Part shown: positions 1-6,800 of the stretch, one piece after another | Layout of the letters: each line of letters opens with the position of its first letter | Numbering within the stretch: position 1 is the stretch's first letter | From: JBOFCS01 sp051646185 | Lineage (GTDB): Bacteria; Actinomycetota; Actinomycetes; Mycobacteriales; Mycobacteriaceae | Length of the DNA: 32,538 nucleotides | Direction of reading: 5' to 3' | Assembly (NCBI GenBank): GCA_051646185.1 | Contig: JBOFCS010000101.1 | Span: 1 to 32,538, forward strand | Notes under the pieces: generated by a model | Seen by the model: only the letters and a program-made list of their open reading frames with translations | Databases searched by the model: none | Told to the model about the DNA's origin: nothing | Program-made: the position numbers and the translations under genes

Positions 1-981
1 GTCAGCATTGCGGTTGCAGTGGGTCTGCTTACCTGTGCAGTTGTTGCCAGCATTTCTGTCGGTGCTTTACCCACTTCTTTAGCTCAAATTCACCATGCGC
101 TTTTCTCACCGAGCGACACCGAGGCCGATCAGTGGATTCGGTCATGGCGGATTCCGCGGACATTGCTTGGGCTTGTGGTGGGAGCAGCATTAGGTATTGC
201 TGGCACCCTTATTCAAGGCCATACTCGTAATCCGCTCGCTGATCCGGGGGTCCTGGGGCTCACTGGTGGTGCAGCTTTTTTTGTCGCGTTGTCCATCTTT
301 GCATGTGGAATGACTTCCCCTAGTCAATATGTTTGGTTCGCTTTGGCAGGGGCATTTGTCACCGCCTTAGGTGTGTACATCATTGCTACGCTGGGGGGAA
401 ACAGATCGGTGAGCCCGTTGAGCTTTGCGCTTGTTGGTACTGCAATTTCCCTCTCGTTACAAGCGATTACCAATGCCCTTATCATGACTGATCTTTCTAC
501 CTTAGATACTTTTCGTTTTTGGGTGGTTGGCTCAGTGGCAGGGCGAGATATTGGTGTATTTCTTCAGGTAGCGCCATTTCTTGTCGTTGGGTTCTTGCTG
601 GCGCTGCTTAATGGTCCGGCACTTAATAATCTTAATTTAGGGGATGACTTGGCCCGTGGTCTTGGTAGCAATATTGTGTTGAGTAGGGTGATTGGGCTGA
701 TCGCAATTTGTTTATTAAGCGGTGCTGCTACAGCAGCTTGTGGACCTATTTCGTTTCTAGGTTTGGCTGTGCCGCACATAGCGAGAAAGATAGTGGGTTA
801 CGATTATCGCTGGCTTGTTCCTTTTTCGGGCCTACTGGGTGCCCTACTTTTAGTTAGTGCAGATGTGTTAGGGCGAATGATGTTGAAACCAGCCGAGCTT
901 CATGTCGGTATTATCCTTGTACTTATTGGCGCACCCTTTTTCATTGTGATTGTGCGTAAGAATCGATTGACTATCGCATGA
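1..981 (+). CDS. FecCD-family iron-siderophore ABC permease (5' end cut off by the window)
   Basis: Membrane permease half of a ferric-siderophore ABC importer. The reading frame is open from base 1, so the true start lies upstream; the GTG at 19 is only the first possible start inside the window. The protein is strongly hydrophobic with about nine membrane segments. It has the family hallmark RIPRTLLGLVVGAALGIAG near the N-terminus, followed by GHTRNPLADPGVLGLTGG, and the coupling-helix region GPISFLGLAVPHIAR near the C-terminus; all are typical of FecCD, FhuB and BtuC-like permeases. The stop overlaps the ATG of the next permease by four bases, so the two are translationally coupled and probably form a heterodimer. 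Family assignment is secure. The ferric-siderophore substrate is inferred from the adjoining siderophore cluster. Confidence 0.93.
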   Translation, partial: VSIAVAVGLLTCAVVASISVGALPTSLAQIHHALFSPSDTEADQWIRSWRIPRTLLGLVVGAALGIAGTLIQGHTRNPLADPGVLGLTGGAAFFVALSIFACGMTSPSQYVWFALAGAFVTALGVYIIATLGGNRSVSPLSFALVGTAISLSLQAITNALIMTDLSTLDTFRFWVVGSVAGRDIGVFLQVAPFLVVGFLLALLNGPALNNLNLGDDLARGLGSNIVLSRVIGLIAICLLSGAATAACGPISFLGLAVPHIARKIVGYDYRWLVPFSGLLGALLLVSADVLGRMMLKPAELHVGIILVLIGAPFFIVIVRKNRLTIA

Positions 982-2030
982 CTCAAAAGTTAAGAGCTAT
1001 TCGAATTGGTAATGTATCGCTTGCGCTGCAACCAAATTCTATACTTATTGCCACCATACTAATGGTGCTCTTGCTTGGGCTTTGCCTGATAGATCTGGCT
1101 AGAGGCGAATACTCGCTAAGTATAAGTCAGATTTTTGATGTGTTGAGGGGTAGAGGCACGCGGGCACAGCGAATTATTATATTGGAAACCAGGTTACCGA
1201 GTGTTGTTCTAGGCGTATTGGTCGGCGCTGCCCTCGGGTTAGCAGGGGCGATTACTCAGGCAGTTCTTTGCAATCCTTTAGCCGGTCCAGATTTACTTGG
1301 AATTACTGGAGGTGCTGCGGTAGCTGCACTTTCAGTAATTATTTTGGATGCCACTGCTCTATTTGGATCTTTTGCGACATTAGGTGTTGCCGGAGCTGCG
1401 TTAATAGGGGGCCTGCTGGCTGGAACAACGATATTTGCACTCGCTTGGAGTAATGGATTAGATGGTTTTCGTCTCATCTTAGTGGGTATTGGGATCAATG
1501 CAATGGCTATGGCATTGTTGAGTTGGTTGCTAGTGTACGCCGATCTTAATGAAGCTACTAGAGCTCAGCTATGGCTTAATGGTTCATTGGATTCTAGACA
1601 GTGGGCTGAACTACTGCCGCTTCTGGTAGGTTTTATCCTTGTACTTTCTTTTATTCTATTGTCTACACCGGTGATTACGGTATTGCGTTTCGGTAATGAT
1701 AAGGCGCGTTCACTTGGCGTAAATGTTCCGGTGTATCAGGCCGTATTCCTGATATTAGCTGTGATACTTGCTTCTCTTTCGACTTCCTTGACAGGTCCTA
1801 TTGGATTTATAGCATTGGCAGCTCCTCAAATTGCAAGGCAATTAAAAGAATCGGTGATTGAACCACCCCTTTTTTCAGCGCTTATTGGAGCAATCTTAGT
1901 TGTGGGAGCTGATATTGTAGCGCGAACTCTGCTTCCGATTACGCTTCCTATTGGGATTGTCACCTCTGCTGTTGGTGGGTTTTTTCTTCTATTTCTCCTC
2001 ATTGTTTTACATCGAAAAGCTAGTGCGTGA
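978..2030 (+). CDS. FecCD-family iron-siderophore ABC permease, second subunit
   Basis: Second membrane permease of the importer, 350 aa, a normal length for the family. It shows ETRLPSVVLGVLVGAALGLA, then NPLAGPDLLGITGG, and a C-terminal GPIGFIALAAPQIARQL that matches the loop contacting the ATPase. The start ATG lies inside the last codons of the preceding permease (ATGA overlap), and its own stop lies about 12 bases before the ATPase start, so all three are one transcript. The N-terminal region of about 30 residues before the first membrane helix is hydrophilic. It probably pairs with the first permease to carry a ferric siderophore across the cytoplasmic membrane. The promoter of this transport operon is outside the window. 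Confidence 0.95.
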   Translation: MTQKLRAIRIGNVSLALQPNSILIATILMVLLLGLCLIDLARGEYSLSISQIFDVLRGRGTRAQRIIILETRLPSVVLGVLVGAALGLAGAITQAVLCNPLAGPDLLGITGGAAVAALSVIILDATALFGSFATLGVAGAALIGGLLAGTTIFALAWSNGLDGFRLILVGIGINAMAMALLSWLLVYADLNEATRAQLWLNGSLDSRQWAELLPLLVGFILVLSFILLSTPVITVLRFGNDKARSLGVNVPVYQAVFLILAVILASLSTSLTGPIGFIALAAPQIARQLKESVIEPPLFSALIGAILVVGADIVARTLLPITLPIGIVTSAVGGFFLLFLLIVLHRKASA

Positions 2031-2041
2031 AGGAAGATTTG

Positions 2042-2884
2042 ATGCAGATAAGTAGTGAATACCGGCTTCGAACGGATGATGTAACTTTAGGTTATGGTGA
2101 TCGAATCATCGCTAAAAACCTTGACATTCAGATTAAGTCTGGTGCAATAACGACGGTGATAGGGCCCAATGGCTGTGGGAAGTCCACTCTTCTGCGTTCG
2201 TTGGGTAGGTTGGTCACTCCACAACAGGGTCATGTTTTATTGGACGGTAATATCATAACGCGGATGAAAACTCGCGAAGTGGCCAAAATGCTCGGTATCC
2301 TTCCGCAGTCACCAGTCAGTCCGGACGGTCTCACGGTATCCGAATTAGTAAGAAGAGGAAGATCTCCGCACCAATCATGGATGAAGCAATGGTCAGTTGA
2401 CGACGAAGCTCAAGTAGCAGAAGCGCTACGACTGACTGATATTTCAGATTTAGCTGATATTCAGCTTGATCGACTTTCAGGTGGACAACGGCAACGTGCT
2501 TGGATCGCGATGGCTTTAGCTCAGGGTACTGACATTTTGTTGCTCGATGAACCAACAACATATTTAGATTTGGCGCATGCAGTGGGTGTTTTGGATCTTA
2601 TCGATATTCTTCATTCTGAATTAGATCGCACCATAGTCATGGTTTTGCACGATCTGAACTTAGCAATTCGGTATAGCGATGTGTTAATTGTGATGTCCCA
2701 TGGGCAAATAGTTGCTTCAGGCGCGCCTAAAGAAATCGTGACAGCGGATTTGTTATATAAGGTGTTTAACCTTAGTGCCAAGGTAATTGACGATCCAGTA
2801 TCTGATGGTCTGCTGATTGTTCCCATTGGAGCTCGACATGTATTTGGAGCTGTTGGTGACTCCAAATACATGTCGAGTTTTTAG
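2042..2884 (+). CDS. ABC transporter ATP-binding protein for ferric siderophore import
   Basis: ATPase of the FecE/FhuC type, about 280 aa. Seen: Walker A GPNGCGKSTLL, Q-loop around ILPQSP, signature LSGGQRQR, Walker B DILLLDEP, and H-loop VLHDLN. I place the start at the ATG at 2042, because AAGGA sits seven bases upstream. A GTG at 2027 in the same frame overlaps the permease stop and lacks a well-spaced ribosome site. It powers uptake through the two upstream permeases. Oddly, the last roughly 18 codons are made of the two arms of a perfect hairpin terminator, so the C-terminal tail after the conserved PIGARH region has a sequence dictated by that hairpin. The gene abuts the convergent binding-protein gene with no spacer. 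Confidence 0.95.
   Translation: MQISSEYRLRTDDVTLGYGDRIIAKNLDIQIKSGAITTVIGPNGCGKSTLLRSLGRLVTPQQGHVLLDGNIITRMKTREVAKMLGILPQSPVSPDGLTVSELVRRGRSPHQSWMKQWSVDDEAQVAEALRLTDISDLADIQLDRLSGGQRQRAWIAMALAQGTDILLLDEPTTYLDLAHAVGVLDLIDILHSELDRTIVMVLHDLNLAIRYSDVLIVMSHGQIVASGAPKEIVTADLLYKVFNLSAKVIDDPVSDGLLIVPIGARHVFGAVGDSKYMSSF
2832..2882 (+). terminator. Strong intrinsic terminator embedded in the 3' end of the ATPase gene
   Basis: A perfect 18-bp inverted repeat, CTCGACATGTATTTGGAG at 2832-2849 and its complement at 2860-2877, with a 10-base loop, is followed directly by TTTTT at 2878-2882. This is a textbook Rho-independent terminator for the plus strand. It overlaps the last codons and stop of the ATPase and lies just past the stop of the convergent binding-protein gene. 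The minus-strand side has no T-run, so it should work mainly rightward, although the stem could still stabilise both 3' ends. Confidence 0.92.
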
Positions 2885-3889
2885 CTATTTCGCAGCGTTC
2901 GCCAAGGCAGGTTCGATGATGTGAAGTATGTAAGGCATAGATAGCGGTGTGGGTTGGTTGAGTCCTGTTCCTAGTACTCGGTTTATAAAGAAATCAGCTC
3001 CTTTTTGCACTGCTGGAAGTTCTTTATATCCTGGTAGGTTTCTTGTGTTATCTTCAGTAGCCACATCAGAGACAGCGATCAATAAATCTGAGCGTAGATC
3101 ACTTACTCTTTCCGGGGAAAGCTGCAGACGGGCAACCCCATTTGCTTGTTTGACAATATAGGGGGGCAGCTTTAGTCCAAGTCGGGTGAACATTTGACTG
3201 GCACCATCGAGAGGGTCTGAAACTACCATGAGGGTAGTAGCCGAGTGCAGGTAGATGTAAAGAAAAGTTTTATCCTTGAGGCCCGGATATTTTGCTGCCA
3301 TAGCGTCAACTTGTCCGTTTACCTCATTGATAACTGAAGTAGCTTTTTCTTGCTCATGTAAAATTTTCCCTAAAGCTGTTACTTGATCAGCCCAAGGCAC
3401 TACGACCAAATCTTTAATTGAAGAAATAGTAGGAGCAAATTTTGCGAACTTATTGTAGGCGTTGCGATCTAGGAAAAATCCGTCAGCAAGAATAAGGTCC
3501 GGCTCGAGTTTCGCTATTTGTTCTACCAGTTGGTCGATTCCGCCTGAATAGTTTAATTCTTTACTGTTGTCGAGCGTTTGAGGTTCCCAGGGTGGTCGTT
3601 TACCGCCAGTAGCCAGGGCTACGTTGTCGATGTATCCGACTGGGGTAATCCCCATTACTTGAACTGCGTCAAGCCATTGATTGCCGAGGGTGACAATTCG
3701 TTTGGGAGGGCTTTCAATGGTTGTTATGAGCTCTTGTTTTTCCACATAATGGGTAATAGTGGTCGATGCGGACTCAGTGTTTGCATTTTCTCTTGGCCCG
3801 CAGGAAACGATGCAGAGTATGAGTCCAATGATCAGTACTCTGAAGCTGCTCCGCTTCATGCGGCTACTCGTCTTAGTCCCATATTTCAT
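2885..3889 (-). CDS. Iron-siderophore ABC transporter substrate-binding lipoprotein
   Basis: Class III periplasmic-type binding protein (FepB/FhuD fold), 334 aa. It captures the ferric siderophore outside the membrane and delivers it to the FecCD permeases encoded just beyond it. The N-terminus has a positively charged stretch, the hydrophobic run FRVLIIGLILCIVSC and the Cys of a lipobox (IVSC), so it should be a lipid-anchored secreted protein. The body shows PPKRIVTLG near residues 60-70 and LEPDLILAD near 130, both typical of the family. The ATG at 3889 has GGAG four bases upstream; an internal ATG at 3859 would still leave a signal peptide but has no clear ribosome site. It is transcribed away from the tandem iron boxes at 3908-3945, so iron repression is expected. 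Confidence 0.94.
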   Translation of the reverse strand: MKYGTKTSSRMKRSSFRVLIIGLILCIVSCGPRENANTESASTTITHYVEKQELITTIESPPKRIVTLGNQWLDAVQVMGITPVGYIDNVALATGGKRPPWEPQTLDNSKELNYSGGIDQLVEQIAKLEPDLILADGFFLDRNAYNKFAKFAPTISSIKDLVVVPWADQVTALGKILHEQEKATSVINEVNGQVDAMAAKYPGLKDKTFLYIYLHSATTLMVVSDPLDGASQMFTRLGLKLPPYIVKQANGVARLQLSPERVSDLRSDLLIAVSDVATEDNTRNLPGYKELPAVQKGADFFINRVLGTGLNQPTPLSMPYILHIIEPALANAAK

Positions 3890-3907
3890 GATTCTCCATT
3901 TTCTAGC

Positions 3908-3926
3908 TTAGGCTTACCTTGCCTAG
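3908..3926. promoter_or_regulatory. DtxR/IdeR-like iron box, left copy of a tandem pair
   Basis: TTAGGCTTACCTTGCCTAG matches the DtxR consensus TTAGGTTAGGCTAACCTAA at 12 of 19 positions by eye. It directly abuts a better box to its right. Twelve-base arms at 3908-3919 and 3929-3940 are inverted copies with 11 of 12 matches, so the whole element is a larger imperfect palindrome that could bind two repressor dimer pairs. It lies 18 bases upstream of the binding-protein start. Confidence 0.6.
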
Positions 3927-3945
3927 ATAGGTTAGCCTAAGCTAC
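3927..3945. promoter_or_regulatory. DtxR/IdeR-like iron box, right copy of a tandem pair
   Basis: ATAGGTTAGCCTAAGCTAC matches the DtxR consensus (central C form) at 16 of 19 positions by eye, the best box in the window. It sits between the divergent binding-protein gene and the long biosynthetic operon. A weak promoter for the right-hand operon, TTGCCT at 3919-3924 and TACAGT at 3943-3948 (18-base spacer), would be covered by this operator. Confidence 0.8.
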
Positions 3946-3999
3946 AGTTTTAGAGTAATTGACGTAAGGGGCGTCAGCGATCGCAACTTTGAGGTGAAT

Positions 4000-4692
4000 A
4001 TGAGTTTTGAACATGGCGCAAAAACAGCAGGTGTAGCAGTTGCAGCCGGGGTATCAGCTGTAGTGTCGTCTGTCCTCGGGACCATTGGCATGGTTGGAAT
4101 GCTGTTGATTAACGACAGCGGTTCCGGATCGATGGTTCCGCAGCCTGCGGTGGTGGCATTGCCTTCCGGATGGAGTGCTGCGCCTGCCTCTGCTCTGCCA
4201 ACGGCTCCAGCAACATCGAATGACAAAACTTCAGTTGGAACTAGCGCATCAGCTCAACCAACAAGTCCGGCAGTGGTAGTGACGAAAGATCCAGGACTAC
4301 CTGTTGTGGTTCCAGCGCCTACGATCAGTGCTGAAACCAAGGCGTTGCCCACTCAATTATCAGAAGCGCAACTCACCGATAAAATGACCACACTTCTTTT
4401 TGGCGCTAGTGATGCGCGTGCGGCGGAGCTAGAAGCAGGTCCTGCTGCTCTCCCTACTGTTGATGCAGTATCTAACGCATTAAAAATTGCTGGCCCGCTT
4501 CTTAAATGGAGAATTGTTGGCCCAGTGGCAATAAATGGTACGACTCTCAGTGCAAATCTTGAAACTTCTTTTCCAGGAGCATCTCCTTGGCTTATTCCGA
4601 TGAGTTGGATTTGGGTGAATGGAAGCTGGAAGCTGACAAATGGCAGCGTATGCGGGCTTGCGTCCGCTGCAGCTTTGTCCTGTTCTGTGTAA
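4000..4692 (+). CDS. MTB12/CFP-2-like secreted or membrane-anchored protein, first gene of the siderophore operon
   Basis: About 230 aa. The N-terminus has one hydrophobic segment, roughly residues 10-36 (AVAAGVSAVVSSVLGTIGMV), serving as a signal sequence or anchor. A linker rich in Pro, Ala, Ser and Thr follows to about residue 110, then a compact C-terminal domain (about 115-230) with QLTDKMTTLLFG and, near the end, NGSWKLTNGSVCGLASAA. The last stretch resembles the end of mycobacterial low-molecular-weight antigen MTB12/CFP-2 (W-x-L-S-x-A-S-A). Two Cys near the C-terminus could form a disulfide. I chose the ATG at 4000, which has GAGG five bases upstream, over the GTG at 3994. It is the first gene after the tandem iron boxes and 34 bases before the thioesterase gene. 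In M. tuberculosis the cfp2 gene adjoins mbtH, which supports the assignment. Function unknown. Confidence 0.7.
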   Translation: MSFEHGAKTAGVAVAAGVSAVVSSVLGTIGMVGMLLINDSGSGSMVPQPAVVALPSGWSAAPASALPTAPATSNDKTSVGTSASAQPTSPAVVVTKDPGLPVVVPAPTISAETKALPTQLSEAQLTDKMTTLLFGASDARAAELEAGPAALPTVDAVSNALKIAGPLLKWRIVGPVAINGTTLSANLETSFPGASPWLIPMSWIWVNGSWKLTNGSVCGLASAAALSCSV

Positions 4693-4726
4693 TTTTTTTG
4701 ATTAGCTCACGCGAAGGAGTGTAGTC

Positions 4727-5482
4727 TTGTCTCGAAATCTTTTTTGGATAAGAAGTTTTCATCGACCTAGCTCAGATTTGTGCCCCCCACTACTTATACT
4801 TCCGCATGCAGGTGCTGGCGCATCAAGTTATCGAGAACTGTCTAAAGCTCTTAGCAAGAATTTTGACGTAATGGTTGTCCAGTATCCAGGACGTCAGGAC
4901 CGGGCGAAGGAGCCATTTTCCTCAAGCCTTAGTGAATTGGCAAGGGGTGCACTGCAAGAATTTATCGTATCCGAATATAACCGGAGACTTCCTATCGGAG
5001 TTTTTGGGCACAGTATGGGTTCTTTAGTGGGGTTTGAGTTTGTTCAGCAAGCTGAAAGTATCGGAATTGAGGTAGCATTTTTCGGTGCTTCCGGAGCTGT
5101 TGCACCTGGCCGGGTTGTTGATCTACCTCCGCATCCAACTTCAGATGAAGAATTACTTAGCCACTTGGGTGCTCTAGATGGAACTAGTGCCGATGTGCTA
5201 ACGAGTAGTGATGTTATGCGTATGGCTTTGCCTGCGTTAAGAGCCGATTATCAAGCTTTTGATGCCTACACCTGTGATCAAAATATTCGAATAAAAACTT
5301 CAGTGCATGTTATGGGTGGTTCTACTGATCAATTTGTGACTACCGATGAATTGTTTGGCTGGCAAAAACATTGCGAAAAAGAAATCTCCGTATCACTGTT
5401 TGATGGTGGGCATTTTTATATTCATGACAATATAGATGGAGTAGCTGAGTTACTAACTTCAGAGCTTGCGGCTAGTAGGTAA
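4727..5482 (+). CDS. Stand-alone type II thioesterase of the siderophore assembly line
   Basis: Alpha/beta-hydrolase of the GrsT/RifR class, 251 aa, the usual length. Seen: LLILPHAGAGASSY (residues about 22-35), the nucleophile elbow GHSMG with Ser96, an aspartate in GGSTDQFV near 198, and the catalytic His229 in DGGHFYIHD. Type II enzymes clear mis-primed or stalled carrier proteins. Because MbtB here lacks a C-terminal thioesterase domain, this protein may also take over whatever that domain does in mycobacteria (inference). The start is TTG, chosen because AAGGAG lies at 4714-4719 with a seven-base spacer. The gene precedes the ketosynthase by four bases and is part of the long operon. Confidence 0.92.
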   Translation: MSRNLFWIRSFHRPSSDLCPPLLILPHAGAGASSYRELSKALSKNFDVMVVQYPGRQDRAKEPFSSSLSELARGALQEFIVSEYNRRLPIGVFGHSMGSLVGFEFVQQAESIGIEVAFFGASGAVAPGRVVDLPPHPTSDEELLSHLGALDGTSADVLTSSDVMRMALPALRADYQAFDAYTCDQNIRIKTSVHVMGGSTDQFVTTDELFGWQKHCEKEISVSLFDGGHFYIHDNIDGVAELLTSELAASR

Positions 5483-5486
5483 GCGC

Positions 5487-6800
5487 ATGGCTACTGTAGA
5501 TCACATAGTTATTACTGGGATGGCAATTGAGGCTCCGGGGGGAGTGGAAAGTTTACCTGATTACTGGACAGCGCTTAGTGGGTCTCGGGATTTGGTTGGG
5601 CCCTTTCCAAGGGATAGAAACTGGCCGATCAGGGAACTATTGAATTTAGGTACTCATGAAGGTTGGGGAGCAGTATCAGATTCCGGTGGATTTATCAGTA
5701 CTGCAACAGATTTTGATTCAGAATTTTATGGAATTACACCGCGCGAAGCCGTTGCTATGGATCCGCAGCAACGTGTTGCTTTGCGTGTCGCTTGGCGGGC
5801 TCTAGCGCAGGCAGGTCTTAACCCAGGCGAGCTGGATGACGTAAATGCTGGTTGCTTTATGGGGGCTTCAGTGAATGAGTATGGGCCCCGTGTTGCCGAA
5901 ATTAATGAATACAGCGGGTACCGAATTGTTGGAACTGCATTGGGTGCTATATCGGGAAGAATTTCGCATAGTATTGGTATTCATGGTCCTTCAGTGACTG
6001 TCGATACGGCTTGTGCATCTTCTTTGACTGCATTGCACTATGCAGCTTCTGCTGTACGCTCACAAGAATGTGAATGGGCATTGGCCGGTGCGGTATGCGT
6101 AATGGGATCACCTGCTGCATTCTACGAGTTTGCAAAAAATAATGCACTTGCACAGGATGGGCGCTGCCGAGCGTATTCTGCAGATGCTACTGGAACTGTG
6201 TGGGCCGAGGGGGCAGGAGTTCTTGTTGTAGAAAAAGAATCCAGAGCCAAAAGATTGGGGCACAGGATTTATGGTCGAGTCCTGGCTACCGGGATCAATC
6301 ACAATGGAGCTGGATTCCCGATTGCCGTACCTAACGCGGATGCACAGAAACGACTGATCAGCAAAACAATAGCTCAATCGGGGATTCGTACAGAAGATAT
6401 TGGTTTAATTGAAGGACATGGAACCGGAACTGCAGTAGGTGACCCGTTAGAATTAGCTGCTCTTGCTCAGACATACGGTTCTACTGCGATTGCAGAAGGT
6501 AATGTCATGCTTGGTTCAGTGAAATCAAACCTGGGTCATGCCCAAGCCGCTTCGGGGATGCTTGGCTTATTAAAAATGCTTCTTTGTGGGAATAATGGAA
6601 GAATCGTCCCTTCGCTTTATTCGGAAAACCCCACTAATACAATAGATTGGGAATCTACAAGATTACGATTAGCTAGCGAGCTTCAACCCTGGGATTGTAT
6701 TGATGGATGGCGTTATGGTGCCATTTCTTCTTTTGGTGTTACCGGTACTAATGCCCATGCAATTCTGTCCATGCCTGAAATTGAGGCTAATCATGTCTGA
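5487..6800 (+). CDS. mbtC: Free-standing polyketide ketosynthase, MbtC-like
   Basis: Beta-ketoacyl synthase of about 437 aa with no other domain, close to the roughly 444 aa I recall for mycobacterial MbtC. The catalytic triad is complete: Cys176 in VDTACASSL, His311 in EGHGTGTAVGDPLE and His351 in SNLGHAQAASG. It would condense an acyl starter with a malonyl-type unit held on the ACP of the next protein, making the beta-keto acid that becomes the central beta-hydroxy acid of the siderophore. The ATG at 5487 fits the family N-terminus (VDHIVITGMAIEAPGG) with AGG seven bases upstream; in-frame TTG 5466 would overlap the thioesterase. Its end overlaps the AT-KR-ACP start by eight bases. A ketosynthase split from its AT-KR-ACP partner is characteristic of mycobactin and nocobactin pathways. 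Confidence 0.93.
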   Translation: MATVDHIVITGMAIEAPGGVESLPDYWTALSGSRDLVGPFPRDRNWPIRELLNLGTHEGWGAVSDSGGFISTATDFDSEFYGITPREAVAMDPQQRVALRVAWRALAQAGLNPGELDDVNAGCFMGASVNEYGPRVAEINEYSGYRIVGTALGAISGRISHSIGIHGPSVTVDTACASSLTALHYAASAVRSQECEWALAGAVCVMGSPAAFYEFAKNNALAQDGRCRAYSADATGTVWAEGAGVLVVEKESRAKRLGHRIYGRVLATGINHNGAGFPIAVPNADAQKRLISKTIAQSGIRTEDIGLIEGHGTGTAVGDPLELAALAQTYGSTAIAEGNVMLGSVKSNLGHAQAASGMLGLLKMLLCGNNGRIVPSLYSENPTNTIDWESTRLRLASELQPWDCIDGWRYGAISSFGVTGTNAHAILSMPEIEANHV

